Assembly: GCF_002929705.1 (NCBI RefSeq)
Contig: NZ_PJIN01000010.1
Span: forward strand, 1-64,000
Direction of reading: 5' to 3'
Source: Arthrobacter sp. N199823
GTDB lineage: Bacteria; Actinomycetota; Actinomycetes; Actinomycetales; Micrococcaceae
Length of the DNA stretch: 64,000 bases
How positions within the stretch are numbered: position 1 is the stretch's first letter; every line of letters starts with the position of its first letter. The translations under genes and the position numbers were made by a program. Shown piece by piece: positions 24,901-33,233 of this stretch. The notes under the pieces are model-generated. The model saw only the letters and a list, made by a program, of their open reading frames with translations, did no database searches and had not been told where the DNA came from.

Positions 24901-25308
24901 TCCACCCTGCGCGCCAACCTGGCCCTGGCCCGTCCCGCCACTGCTGCGCCCGATGACGCTGAGCTCACCACAGCGCTGGAGACCGTGGGCCTGGGCCTGT
25001 GGCTGGCGGAGCTGCCGCTGGGTCTGGATACCCGGGTGGGCCCCGGAGGGTATCATCTCTCCGGCGGGCAGCGCACTCGCGTGTCGGTGGCTCGAACGCT
25101 CGTGGCGGGGGCCGACGTCGTACTTCTGGACGAACCCACGGCACATCTTGGCGTGGACGAGTCTGCCGAGCTGCTGGCTGAGCTGCGCATGGCTCTGTCC
25201 GGCGCGGCAGTGGTCCTTGTAACGCACGACGCCGGCCTGGCAGCCGCCGCCGATACCCACCTCCGTCTGGGGGTTGCGCACGGGCTGACCGTGGGGGCCG
25301 GGAGTTAG
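21919..25308 (+). CDS. cydDC: CydDC fusion: thiol/heme ABC exporter needed for bd oxidase assembly
   Basis: A 1129-aa fusion of two half-transporters that are separate CydD and CydC in many bacteria. Order: membrane domain 1 (about 15-300), NBD1 (about 330-560), a linker, membrane domain 2 (about 590-860), NBD2 (about 890-1129). NBD2 is canonical (GPSGSGKST near 942, LSGGQRTRVSVARTL, VVLLDEPTAHL). NBD1 is degenerate: its Walker A is TASGTGKST (first Gly lost) and its signature is SPGEL, while Walker B (LALFDEPTAHLD) and ATHD are intact. The ATG at 21919 overlaps no gene and follows cydB by 1 bp; a longer open frame inside cydB is rejected. It exports cysteine/glutathione-type thiols or heme-linked cargo for cytochrome bd biogenesis. 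Confidence 0.92.
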   Translation: MGMRPTLPPGNSTKLALAGLGGLAALKAVGLVLGLGALAHALAQWAGGHELDSTKLLVQGSVGACLLGVAVWGQAILARRAALGVKEELRAKLVAHRLDRRNAGQGGAVGAEGMLASRGLDGLDNYFATYLPALVSCAVLPLLLGIQILISDWVSALIVVLTLPLVPVFMILIGFHTQERVEAAASGLDRLSNHLLELARGLPVLVGLRRASAQRKALADVCEAYRKSTMATLRTAFLSSMALELISTISVAVVAVFIGVRLVAGDMTLEAGLLALMLAPECFRPLRDLGAAHHGSEDGVEALRRTTDILDAGSASQLAAPCAAGSVLDAREFSVRYPGRSEAAVAGFSATLAPGEALVLATASGTGKSTILAALAGILPTSGEHGAVVGGQLAVRNSDTVVFVSQHPAFTEATVAEEVALYAAGPNQLDVGQTDIATALASVNAGHLAHRGVVDCSPGELRRVAVARALARIAVDPAVDLALFDEPTAHLDPVSAQAVRQELAQLRGSVAVVVATHDTLLAALLGGRGLDEESAAATTSNRDELTLADRTFLDSNAVASATPSVVGMPSAASVTEAPARFKLRYLRHLPLRSSRFAAGVLVSALATLSAAALSGISGWLIVWAAAQPPILYLLTLIVGVRAFGIGRSVLRYSERLLTHDAVFRWAAELRLKLWDSLGSSVVHWGRLTRSGGALGTLVADVDELRDAVPRAVVPIPSAIISYGAVLFTVNILVPEATGVVLLLGFLALVLLPVVVLAAQRRASAATAVHRIWLAERATTLFAAAGQLTANGLGKSQAQRFSTADVAVAKPLRRLAWADGLGQGTISFLTALASVAAALIAIGAGVDPRAAAVAALLMLALAEPLGQYIEAVSALPALAALMNRTLPLLDAPATVHPDMETAAGTESVTSLDVVDVTARYPNTAEPVFTGLTGGTQRGHWWSVSGPSGSGKSTLLAVLLGFLKPELGRYLLNERPAGPETLAKIAWCPQDAYLFNSTLRANLALARPATAAPDDAELTTALETVGLGLWLAELPLGLDTRVGPGGYHLSGGQRTRVSVARTLVAGADVVLLDEPTAHLGVDESAELLAELRMALSGAAVVLVTHDAGLAAAADTHLRLGVAHGLTVGAGS

Positions 25309-25707
25309 TTCGGTGACGGCGTTTCCCGCCCTGGGTCAGCCCCGTCCCGATCAGTGCGCGGTGTCCGACCTCTTGGTTGTACCCGTGGATCTCCCGGTGT
25401 CCAGCGCAGGCCTAAGGGCGAGGATCCCGGCGGTTAAGGCGTGAGGAAAAGCCCCTCAAATCTTGACCGGACGTCAGCCGATGCCGGCGCAGAATGGTGA
25501 CGGGGCGGTACCCCGGGGACGCCCAAGACATCTCGATGGCTTCCAGCAGTTGCAGCCACCACACGCTGCTGCGAATCCCGGTGAATGGCTCGGCTCCCGC
25601 GACCCCCGCTGCAAACGTTCATTCATTCCGCATTTCCTTGTCTGGCCATAAAGGCGCCATGAACTTTGGTCTGTGGTGTTGCAGGGTTGGTGCGGGCGGA
25701 GCCAGCC
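25309..25707. other. Gene-free spacer at the end of the cyd operon
   Basis: 399 bp between cydDC and the convergent biotin carboxylase gene. A short ORF (25434-25622, minus) shows no recognisable family, no ribosome-binding site and no conserved motif. No strong hairpin or repeat was seen. It may contain decayed sequence at the border of the pxp island. Confidence 0.5.
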
Positions 25708-27471
25708 CTAGCCGATGAGCGCCAGCACCGCTCCGGACGCGACCACGCCGCCAGCTTCGGCGCGGAGCTCGGTCATGGTGCCGTCGCGATGGGCCGCAAC
25801 CTGGGTTTCCATCTTCATCGCCTCTAAGACAATGACAGGTTGCCCTGCTGCCACCCTGGCGCCGGGCTCAACAAGCCACTTCACCACTGTGCCGGCCATG
25901 TCGGCGCGAAGTTCCCCGGGGTCGCCGGCTCCTTCGGTGCCCGCGCCGCAGTCGAACCCTGACAGTGCGTCCACTCCGGCAGGAAGGGGCTGTCCTGAGC
26001 GTGCCCAGCCCTCCAACAGCTCAGCCGGAAGGCCCACGGCAACCCGACGGCCGTCGACCTCCACGGTGACGGTTCGCCGTTCGCCCTCGGGTGCAACTGT
26101 GCTGAAGCCCGGGTCAGCCGGAATCCGGTCTGCGAAGTCGGTCTCGATCCAGCGTGTGTGGATGCCCAGGCCGTTCTCCGAAATGAAGTCCTCGGCCTGC
26201 ACCACCGCACGGTGGAAGGGCAGGACGGTGGCCACACCTGTGATGCTTAGCTCCTGAAGTGCCCGGCGTGCCCGGCGCAGCGCCTGCTGGCGGTCCGCGC
26301 CGGTGACGATCAGCTTGGCCAGCAGGGAGTCGAACTGTGGCGGCACGAACGATCCCGAGCGCACACCGGTGTCCAGGCGTATGCCCGGTCCGGTGGGTGC
26401 GTTGAATTCCTCGATGGTGCCGGGCGAAGGCAGGAAACCGCGCCCAACGTCCTCGGCATTGAGCCGGAATTCGAAGGAATGTCCACGGGGCGTGGGATCC
26501 TGTGTGAACCGCAGCCGCTCACCGGCGGCTATCCGGAACTGTTCCTGGACCAGGTCGATCCCTGTGGTTTCCTCGGTGATGGGATGCTCCACCTGCAGGC
26601 GGGTGTTCACTTCAAGGAACGCCACAGTGCCGTCGGCGGCGACCAAGAATTCAACGGTGCCAGCCCCGGAATAGCCGGCTTGCCTGCAGACTGCCTTGGC
26701 GCCGTCGTAGATCTGGCGGGTCTGATATTCGGTGAGAAACGGCGCGGGGGCTTCCTCCACGAGCTTTTGGTGGCGGCGCTGCAGGGAGCAGTCGCGGGTT
26801 CCGACGACGACAACGTTTCCGTGCGTGTCGGCCAGGACCTGCGCCTCAACGTGGCGTGGACGGTCCAGATACCGTTCCATGAAGCATTCGCCGCGACCGA
26901 AGGCTGCAACGGCTTCACGGACGGCGGAGTCGAAGGCTTCCTCGACCTCGTCCATGGTCCGGACCACCTTGAGCCCGCGCCCGCCTCCGCCGAATGCGGC
27001 CTTGATGGCCACAGGCAGCCCATGCCCCTCGGCGAAGGCACGCGCCTCTGCGGCCGACGCCACAGGCCCGTCGCTGCCAGCAACTAGTGGCGCACCGGCG
27101 CGGACAGCAATCTCGCGTGCCGTGATCTTGTTGCCCAACTTGCGGATGGCCTCCGGTGTGGGGCCGATCCAAACAAGGCCAGCATCCAGCACGGCCTGGG
27201 CAAAATCGGCGTTTTCGGACAAGAAGCCGTAGCCGGGGTGGACGGCGTCCGCGCCTGACCGTTCCGCTGCGCTGAGCAGCTTTTCAATGTTCAGGTAGGT
27301 GTCAGCTGGGGAGTTGCCGCCCAGGCTGAAGGCCTCATCGGCGGCGTCAACGTGCATGGCATCGGCGTCGATGTCGGCGTACACGGCGACGGATGCCAGC
27401 TGTGCGTCGTTGCAGGCACGGGCAATGCGGACGGCGATTTCACCGCGGTTGGCAATCAGGACCTTGCGCAT
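25708..27471 (-). CDS. Biotin carboxylase-BCCP fusion associated with the pxp cluster
   Basis: A 587-aa ATP-dependent biotin carboxylase (residues 1-450: [29 protein letters not shown], the ATP-grasp loop [32 protein letters not shown]) joined to a C-terminal biotinyl domain with EAMKMET (biotin lysine K553). It resembles the alpha subunit of acyl-CoA carboxylases. No carboxyltransferase of the acyl-CoA type is adjacent. Instead it follows a PxpB-PxpC fusion by 3 bp, whose fold is that of the carboxyltransferase part of urea carboxylase. This suggests a biotin-dependent step in lactam or amide breakdown rather than fatty acid synthesis. Its start has no clear RBS, consistent with coupling. 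Confidence 0.85.
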   Translation of the reverse strand: MRKVLIANRGEIAVRIARACNDAQLASVAVYADIDADAMHVDAADEAFSLGGNSPADTYLNIEKLLSAAERSGADAVHPGYGFLSENADFAQAVLDAGLVWIGPTPEAIRKLGNKITAREIAVRAGAPLVAGSDGPVASAAEARAFAEGHGLPVAIKAAFGGGGRGLKVVRTMDEVEEAFDSAVREAVAAFGRGECFMERYLDRPRHVEAQVLADTHGNVVVVGTRDCSLQRRHQKLVEEAPAPFLTEYQTRQIYDGAKAVCRQAGYSGAGTVEFLVAADGTVAFLEVNTRLQVEHPITEETTGIDLVQEQFRIAAGERLRFTQDPTPRGHSFEFRLNAEDVGRGFLPSPGTIEEFNAPTGPGIRLDTGVRSGSFVPPQFDSLLAKLIVTGADRQQALRRARRALQELSITGVATVLPFHRAVVQAEDFISENGLGIHTRWIETDFADRIPADPGFSTVAPEGERRTVTVEVDGRRVAVGLPAELLEGWARSGQPLPAGVDALSGFDCGAGTEGAGDPGELRADMAGTVVKWLVEPGARVAAGQPVIVLEAMKMETQVAAHRDGTMTELRAEAGGVVASGAVLALIG

Positions 27472-27474
27472 GAG

Positions 27475-29184
27475 CTACTCGCTTTTCGTTCGGGAAACCG
27501 CCAGTGAGGCGGAAGTTGCTTCGGAAGAGGGTCGTTCTGGAGGCAGCGCGGCGCGGAAACGGATGCTTCCGCCGATGGGCACCTGGGCGGCAAGGTCCAG
27601 CTGGTGGTCCACAACGACGCCGATAACGGGGTAGCCGCCGGTGATGGGGTGGTCGGCAAGGAAGAGCACGGGCAGGCCCTCCGGCGGGATCTGGATGGCA
27701 CCCGCCACTGTTCCTTCGCTGGGTAGTTCGCCGGCCCGGCTGCGTTGCAAGGGCGTCCCCTGTAGCCTGACACCCACCCGGTTGGACTGTGGAGTGACCT
27801 TCCAGTCCTGGCTGCACAAGTAGTCCAAGGCTGCTGGCTCGAACCAGTCGGCGCGGGGGCCCGGAACGATGTCCAGCACGGTCACCCCGCCACCTGGAAA
27901 ATCGGGTTGCAGTTCGGGGCTGCCCACCACACTGGAGTCCAACACCTGGCCGGATGCCAGCAGTTGTCCCGAGGCCAGGGGAGCCGGGCCGATTCCGGAC
28001 ATGGTGTCTGCGGATCGGCTGCCCAGCACCGCTGTGGCGTCAATGCCGCCGCGGACGCCAAGGTAGCTCCGGAACCCTGCTTCGGGCGCGCCGATCCGCA
28101 GGATTTCGCCGTCCAGCAGGGCGAACGGCGTGGCCATGGGGACCGTGCGCTGTTCCGGGGAGTCCCCGGGGCCGGCCGGACTGGACGGTTCGGACGGTTC
28201 GGTGGCGAGCCACGCAGTGGTGACGGTCAGTTCCGACGGCGCCCCGGTGACGGCCAGCACTTGGTCTCCCACGGCCTGTACCGTGAGGCCGCCAGCCACG
28301 GTTTCGACCCCGGCAGCGGAAGCGCTGTTGCCCACCAGGCGGTTGGCGCGCCGCAGCGATGCCCGGTCCAGCGCCCCGGCGGCAGAGACGCCGAGGGCGG
28401 AGTGGCCCGGCCGGCCAAGGTCTTCGATGAGGCTCTGTATTCCAGGGGCAAGGACACGGAGTCCGGAAGCGATCTCGTGCCGTTGAGGCCTCGCTTCAGT
28501 GGCAGTGTCCGGTTTCGGCGCAAGAGTTACGGTGGCACGGACCGCGCGGAACTGCACGCGGTGGCCGGGGCTCGCCAGCGCAGGCTCGGCACGGTTCAGG
28601 TCCCACATGAGGGCTTCCGTGCGGCCGATCAGCTGCCAGCCTCCGGGGGACCGGCGTGGATACACCGACGAATAGTTTCCGGCCAGGGCCACCGACCCCG
28701 CCGGGACGGCGGTGCGTGGTGAACTCCGGCGGGGAACTTCCAGCGCCTGGTTCTCCCCGACCATGTAGCCGAATCCAGGAGCGAAGCCGGCGAACGCCAC
28801 CGTCCAGATTTGGCCAGTGTGGGCCGCGATCACGCCGTCGGCGCCAAGGCCGCTCAGTTCCCCCACTTCGGTGAGATCGGCGCCGTCGTACACGGCCTCG
28901 ATGACCACCAGCCCACCCTGCTGGACAGTCGGCGGGACGAGCTCGAGCTCAAGGAGGGTCCGCCCGATGCGCCGGGCTGCTGCGGGCGATTCAGCTCTGA
29001 CCATGACGGTCTCGGCAGCCGCCAGGACATCCTGCTGCCCCGGCAGGGGAGCGGCGAGGAGCATGGCTTGCAAGGCCAGCACGTCCTGGGTGCCGGAAAG
29101 CTCCGCCAGCACCGCACAGCTTCCCACCGGCCGCACCGAGCGGACCTTGTGCGCCGTGGCGGCTTGCATGGCTGCCTCCATCAT
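27475..29184 (-). CDS. 5-oxoprolinase subunits B and C fused (PxpB-PxpC; KipI-KipA type)
   Basis: A 569-aa fusion. Residues about 10-215 are the KipI/allophanate-hydrolase-subunit-1 domain, with FAGFAPGFGYM, PRRSSPRTAVPAGSVALAG and SPGGWQLIGRT. Residues about 240-545 are the KipA/subunit-2 domain (VLAPGIQSLIEDLGRPGHSALGVSAAGALD, and NRVGVRLQG). In E. coli and B. subtilis these are two proteins that join PxpA in ATP-dependent opening of 5-oxoproline to glutamate. The start at 29184 overlaps the transporter stop by 1 nt; an ATG at 29169 with GGAGG 5 nt before it is an equally good start. It lies between the transporter and the biotin carboxylase, all on one strand. Confidence 0.85.
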   Translation of the reverse strand: MMEAAMQAATAHKVRSVRPVGSCAVLAELSGTQDVLALQAMLLAAPLPGQQDVLAAAETVMVRAESPAAARRIGRTLLELELVPPTVQQGGLVVIEAVYDGADLTEVGELSGLGADGVIAAHTGQIWTVAFAGFAPGFGYMVGENQALEVPRRSSPRTAVPAGSVALAGNYSSVYPRRSPGGWQLIGRTEALMWDLNRAEPALASPGHRVQFRAVRATVTLAPKPDTATEARPQRHEIASGLRVLAPGIQSLIEDLGRPGHSALGVSAAGALDRASLRRANRLVGNSASAAGVETVAGGLTVQAVGDQVLAVTGAPSELTVTTAWLATEPSEPSSPAGPGDSPEQRTVPMATPFALLDGEILRIGAPEAGFRSYLGVRGGIDATAVLGSRSADTMSGIGPAPLASGQLLASGQVLDSSVVGSPELQPDFPGGGVTVLDIVPGPRADWFEPAALDYLCSQDWKVTPQSNRVGVRLQGTPLQRSRAGELPSEGTVAGAIQIPPEGLPVLFLADHPITGGYPVIGVVVDHQLDLAAQVPIGGSIRFRAALPPERPSSEATSASLAVSRTKSE

Positions 29185-30536
29185 CAGCTTGCCTGTGCCG
29201 TGGGGGTGCTGGAAGCCTGCAGAAGACGCTCTTCCTCGTCGGGCTGCGGGTCCCTACCGAGGGCCAGACCAACAATGGTCACCACCGCGGCCGTGAGGAG
29301 GTAGGCCGCGATGAGGAACCAGTTGCCGGTGGCTGCGTAGAGGGCTGTGAAGATCAGTGGGGCCACGGCGCCGCCGATCACCCCGGCCAGGGTGTAGGCA
29401 AGCGAGCTGCCGGCGTAGCGGAGCCGGGCCGGGAACTGTTCGGTGATGTAGGCAGCCTGCGGACCGTACATGAAGGCGTGGAAGGCAAGGCCAATCACCA
29501 CGCCCACAGTGAGCATCAGCACCGACCGGCCCTGGATCATGAGGAAGAACAGCGGGATGTAGAGGGCCGTGCCAGCTGCGGCGAGGCCATAGATCAGGCG
29601 CCTGTTGAAGCGGTCCGTCACGGCGCCGGCTGCGGGGATGAGCACCAGTTGGAAGGCCGATCCGATGAGGATGGCACTGAGCACATTGCCGGTGGTCATG
29701 CCCAGTTCCTTTGTGGCGTAGACGGCCACGAAAACTGTGAACAGTGCGTACAGGACGTCGGGGCAAACGCGGGAGAGGGCGGCGGCAATCAGGGCACGCG
29801 GCTCCTTGGTAAACACCTCTTTGATGGGGGCCTTGGGCTGATCGCCCTGTGCCTTGATGGCCTTGAAGACAGGGGTTTCCTCCAGCTTGAGGCGGATGAC
29901 CAAGCCGAAGACCACCAGCAGCGCAGACGCCAGGAAGGCCACGCGCCAGCCCCAGTCGAGGAAAGCTTCGGTGCTGATCGTTGCAGCGAGAACAGCCAAG
30001 ACGCCGTTGGCCATGAGGTTGCCGGCCGGAGGCCCGATCTGTGCAGCGGAGGACCAGAACCCGCGCCTCTTAGGGTCACCGAATTCACTGGAGAGCAGCA
30101 CCGCGCCGCCCCATTCGCCACCGACGCCGATGCCCTGGGCCAGGCGCAGCAGGACCAGGATGATGGGTGCCGCGACGCCGATGCTCGCGTATCCGGGCAG
30201 GGCGCCGATGAGTACCGTTGCAATGCCAATGACCATGAGGGTGATGAACAGGACCTGCTTGCGGCCAATCTTATCGCCCAGGCGGCCGAAGATCACGCCG
30301 CCCAGGGGGCGTGCCAGGTAGCCCACGGCGAAGGCCGAGAAGGAGAGCAGCAGGCCCACAAATTCGTCATTGCCCGGGAAGAAGACCTTGGGAAAGACCA
30401 GCGCGGAAGCCACCGAGTAAATGGCAAAGTCGTAGTATTCCAGCGACGTGCCGGTCAAGCTTGCGATGTAGGCCTTCATGGCCCCGGCAGGGGCTTTTCT
30501 GGTTCCGGATTGGGGAGCCGGGTTGTAAGTTGTCAT
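29184..30536 (-). CDS. MFS transporter, metabolite:H+ symporter (MHS) type
   Basis: A 450-aa twelve-helix importer of the MHS branch (relatives carry proline/betaine, shikimate, dicarboxylates). Diagnostic stretches are SLEYYDFAIYS at helix 1, the loop ARPLGGVIFGRLGDKIGRK and GIGVGGEWGGAVLL. GGAGG precedes the ATG by 6 nt. Its place between pxpA and pxpBC makes 5-oxoproline or a related lactam/amide acid the likely substrate, by inference. The end overlaps the next gene by 1 nt. Confidence 0.87.
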   Translation of the reverse strand: MTTYNPAPQSGTRKAPAGAMKAYIASLTGTSLEYYDFAIYSVASALVFPKVFFPGNDEFVGLLLSFSAFAVGYLARPLGGVIFGRLGDKIGRKQVLFITLMVIGIATVLIGALPGYASIGVAAPIILVLLRLAQGIGVGGEWGGAVLLSSEFGDPKRRGFWSSAAQIGPPAGNLMANGVLAVLAATISTEAFLDWGWRVAFLASALLVVFGLVIRLKLEETPVFKAIKAQGDQPKAPIKEVFTKEPRALIAAALSRVCPDVLYALFTVFVAVYATKELGMTTGNVLSAILIGSAFQLVLIPAAGAVTDRFNRRLIYGLAAAGTALYIPLFFLMIQGRSVLMLTVGVVIGLAFHAFMYGPQAAYITEQFPARLRYAGSSLAYTLAGVIGGAVAPLIFTALYAATGNWFLIAAYLLTAAVVTIVGLALGRDPQPDEEERLLQASSTPTAQAS

Positions 30537-30594
30537 GGGTGTCCTCCAGTGGGCGGGGATGCTGCCTGTACGTTGGTGGCGATAAGGATGGTGC

Positions 30595-31353
30595 TTAGAC
30601 GAACGTTGCGATGGTGATGCCGGCGGCCGAAAGCGCCGTCCTTACCGCGGCAGCCATGGCAACGGCCCCGGGGGAATCGCCATGGACGCAGATGCTCTCC
30701 GCATTGATTTTGAGGATGCTGCCATCCACCGTGCGGATGGCGGATTCGGTGGCCATGCGCAAGACATGCTCCGCCACGTGGGCAGGGTCTTCCAGCACGG
30801 CCCCGGGGAGCTTGCGGGAGACCAGGGTGCCGTCGGGGTTGTAGGCCCGGTCTGCGAATGCTTCTGACACGCCACGCAAGCCCGCCGCTTCGGCGAGGCG
30901 TAGGACCTCAGAGCCAGGCAGTCCCAGGATCGGCAGGCCCGGGTCAACGCTCTTCACGGCCTCGACGACGGCGCGCGCCTGGGCCGTGTGGGAGACGATT
31001 GCGTTGTAGAGCCCGCCGTGCGGCTTGACGTACTGGACCCGTCCGCCTTCAGCTGCGGCCAGCGCCTGGAGTGCGCCGATCTGGTAGACAACGTCGTCCG
31101 CCAGTTCGTTGGGATCAATGTCCATGAAGCGGCGGCCGAATCCGGCCAGGTCTCGGTAGCCCACATGGGCACCAATCGTGACGCCGGCTGCCACGGCTGC
31201 CCGGCAGGTGTGGCGAATGACGCTCGGGTCACCTGCGTGGAAACCACAGGCCACATTGGCGCTGGAAACGGAGCCGAACATTGCTGTGTCGTCACCCAGA
31301 GTCCAGTGTCCGAAGGACTCGCCTACGTCGCTATTCAGGTCCATGCTCATCAT
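30595..31353 (-). CDS. pxpA: 5-oxoprolinase subunit A (LamB/YcsF family)
   Basis: A 252-aa cytosolic protein of the LamB/YcsF family. Conserved stretches are [49 protein letters not shown] and VKPHGGLYN. With PxpB and PxpC it hydrolyses 5-oxoproline to glutamate using ATP. It is the first gene of the cluster, with GAGGATCACA before the ATG, and faces the GntR regulator across 106 bp. The next gene starts 58 bp downstream. Confidence 0.9.
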   Translation of the reverse strand: MMSMDLNSDVGESFGHWTLGDDTAMFGSVSSANVACGFHAGDPSVIRHTCRAAVAAGVTIGAHVGYRDLAGFGRRFMDIDPNELADDVVYQIGALQALAAAEGGRVQYVKPHGGLYNAIVSHTAQARAVVEAVKSVDPGLPILGLPGSEVLRLAEAAGLRGVSEAFADRAYNPDGTLVSRKLPGAVLEDPAHVAEHVLRMATESAIRTVDGSILKINAESICVHGDSPGAVAMAAAVRTALSAAGITIATFV

Positions 31354-31404
31354 TGTGATCCTCGTCTCATTGGTCCGTTCCTCTAAGAATGCACTATTTT
31401 TGCC

Positions 31405-31419
31405 GATTGTTCAACAATC
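31405..31419. promoter_or_regulatory. Probable GntR operator between pxpA and the regulator
   Basis: Perfect 7-bp arms GATTGTT/AACAATC around one base. It lies in the divergent spacer, 52 bp from the pxpA start and 41 bp from the GntR start, so one dimer could control both promoters. Confidence 0.5.
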
Positions 31420-31446
31420 CAGCGATTCAGCGATGTAACGATCGTG

Positions 31447-31452
31447 TAGATT
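31447..31452 (+). promoter_or_regulatory. -10 box of the GntR gene (leaderless type)
   Basis: TAGATT, 7 nt before the ATG at 31460, with no Shine-Dalgarno sequence. Confidence 0.45.
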
Positions 31453-31459
31453 CTGAAGC

Positions 31460-32206
31460 ATGGCAAGAACAGAAGCAGCAATTGAAGGCACGTACCTGCG
31501 TGGCGAGAACGGCCGTGGAGACAAAATTGCGGGGCAGGTCGGGGCCAGAAATAGCGCTGCGGCGCGCTTGAGGCTCGCCGTGCCGTCAGTGGCGGAACGG
31601 GTAGCAGATGAGCTGCGCCTCCAGCTTGCGGAGGGGCAGCTCCCCCCAGGCGCCCGGCTGACCGAATCCACCATCGCCGAAGAACTTGGCGTCTCACGCA
31701 ACACCGTCCGTGAGGCGTTTGCCGAGCTGACCAGCGAGCGGCTCGTGGTGCGCCACCCGAACCGGGGGGTGTTTGTTGCGAGCTTGGGAGCCGAGGACAT
31801 CCATGATGTGTACACCGTGCGCAGGGCCATTGAGGTCAGCGCCATCCGGGGCGGCGGAACTCCCGAAGCCGTGGCCGCCGTGCGGTCAGCCGTGGAGGAA
31901 GGGAAACGCGCCGCAGCCGCCGATGATGAAGAGGGCCTGGGCAACGCCAATCAGCACTTCCATGGCGCCATAGTGGCATTGGCCGACAGTCCGCGGCTGC
32001 AGGCCATCATGTCCCAGATTTTGGCCGAGATGCGGCTCGCCTTCCACAAGGCCAGCTCAGATGCGCCCTTCTACGGTGGGTATCTCATCGCCAATGAGGA
32101 GATCTGTGTGGCGCTGGAATCCGGGGATCTGGACAGGGCGGCCAAGCTCCTACTGGCCTACCTTGACCGGTCCGAGGAAGACCAAGCAGCGATCCACGGG
32201 GCATGA
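31460..32206 (+). CDS. GntR family regulator, FCD (FadR-like) subfamily
   Basis: A 248-aa repressor. After an unusual basic N-terminal arm of about 40 residues, the winged-helix domain runs from VAERVADELRLQL to NRGVFVASL (helix-turn-helix TESTIAEELGVSRNTVREAFAEL). The C-terminal FCD ligand domain starts at DIHDVYTVRRAIEVSAI and ends in LLAYLDRSEED. It is divergent from pxpA with a perfect inverted repeat between them, so it probably controls the pxp cluster in response to 5-oxoproline or a product such as glutamate. This ligand is inferred. Confidence 0.88.
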   Translation: MARTEAAIEGTYLRGENGRGDKIAGQVGARNSAAARLRLAVPSVAERVADELRLQLAEGQLPPGARLTESTIAEELGVSRNTVREAFAELTSERLVVRHPNRGVFVASLGAEDIHDVYTVRRAIEVSAIRGGGTPEAVAAVRSAVEEGKRAAAADDEEGLGNANQHFHGAIVALADSPRLQAIMSQILAEMRLAFHKASSDAPFYGGYLIANEEICVALESGDLDRAAKLLLAYLDRSEEDQAAIHGA

Positions 32207-32226
32207 CGCCTGCGGAAACCGGGCGC

Positions 32227-32232
32227 TAGGAT
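32227..32232 (+). promoter_or_regulatory. -10 box of the GNAT gene at 32239 (leaderless type)
   Basis: TAGGAT, 6 nt before the ATG; the intervening AGGTCA is a poor ribosome-binding site. Confidence 0.4.
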
Positions 32233-32238
32233 AGGTCA

Positions 32239-33228
32239 ATGACTTCCATGCGAGCTGTGCCCCGGCCCACCGTTGCCGGACTGTCGTTCCGGCCGCTGGT
32301 TGCGGAGGATGCCGGCCAATGGTTGGAACTGGTGGTGCGGATAGCCGAGGCCGAAAACGCGCCTTGGCACGACCAGCTTTCTGATCTCACCGAGGTTCTG
32401 GGTTCCGCCGCCAACCCCGCCGCGGACAACACCCTAGTGGGCGTGGATGGGGACGGGGTGCCGCGCGCCTACGGCTACGTGGCCAAGAGCCCGGGTGGGC
32501 CCGTGGGCTTTGTCTTTGGTGGCGTTGATCCGCTCTGGCAGCGCCGGGGAGCAGGGGCCGCCGTTTTGGCGTGGCAGCAGGACGTGTCCAGATCCCGGTT
32601 CGCGGCCGAGGACCAGGCGAGCCCCGGCGCCCGTTGCTATGCCCGTGCAGGAAACACGCCCCATGAAGCAATGCTGGCGGCTGCCGGCTTTGGCAGGGTC
32701 CGGTATTTCACCGAAATGGAGCGCCCGCTCACTTTCATTCCAGAACCTGTCACTGTGCCCGGCGTGAGAGTTGTGCCGTTCACCTCCGGGCTGGGCGAGG
32801 CTGTCCGCCTGGCCCACAATGAGGCGTTTGCGGACCATTGGGGTTCAGAATCCCGCAGTCCTGAAAAGTGGGAGTACTTCCTGGGCCACGAAAGCTTCCG
32901 GCCCGACCTGTCCACAGTTGCCGTGGATGAGGCAAGCGGGGAGGTGGCCGGCTACCAAATGTCCATGTTCGACGCCGATGCTGCCGCCAGCGAGGGGCGG
33001 CGCTGCGGGTACACGGACATACTTGGGGTCCGCCGGGCTTGGCGGGGCCGTGGTATTGCCCCGGCGCTCCTGATTGATGCCATGGCCCGTTACCGGGCCG
33101 CCGGCATGGACGCGGCCACTCTGGATGTGGACACCGAGAACCCCAGCGGAGCCGTTGGGCTCTACGGCAAACTAGGCTACACAGCTATCCCGGGGCGTGT
33201 GACGGTCGCTTGGGACAAGGCGCTCTAA
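32239..33228 (+). CDS. GNAT N-acetyltransferase, two-domain form
   Basis: A 329-aa protein with two GNAT-like halves. The C-terminal half is clear: YTDILGVRRAWRGRGIAPALLIDAM is the acetyl-CoA-binding motif A, and TLDVDTENPSGAVGLYGKLGYT is motif B. The N-terminal half is weaker (FVFGGVDPLWQRRGAGAAVLAW). The layout resembles mycothiol synthase MshD, but sequence length and residues do not let me claim that; the substrate is unknown. It ends 5 bp from the stop of the convergent DinB gene. Confidence 0.82.
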   Translation: MTSMRAVPRPTVAGLSFRPLVAEDAGQWLELVVRIAEAENAPWHDQLSDLTEVLGSAANPAADNTLVGVDGDGVPRAYGYVAKSPGGPVGFVFGGVDPLWQRRGAGAAVLAWQQDVSRSRFAAEDQASPGARCYARAGNTPHEAMLAAAGFGRVRYFTEMERPLTFIPEPVTVPGVRVVPFTSGLGEAVRLAHNEAFADHWGSESRSPEKWEYFLGHESFRPDLSTVAVDEASGEVAGYQMSMFDADAAASEGRRCGYTDILGVRRAWRGRGIAPALLIDAMARYRAAGMDAATLDVDTENPSGAVGLYGKLGYTAIPGRVTVAWDKAL

Positions 33229-33233
33229 GCGCT

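Noticed and set aside
25434..25622. A 62-aa frame in the spacer after cydDC
   Set aside because: No RBS, no known motif, Arg/Ser/His-rich composition typical of chance frames in GC-rich DNA.
32239..33228. Mycothiol synthase MshD
   Set aside because: The tandem-GNAT layout is similar, but I could not match diagnostic MshD residues and no mycothiol gene is adjacent.
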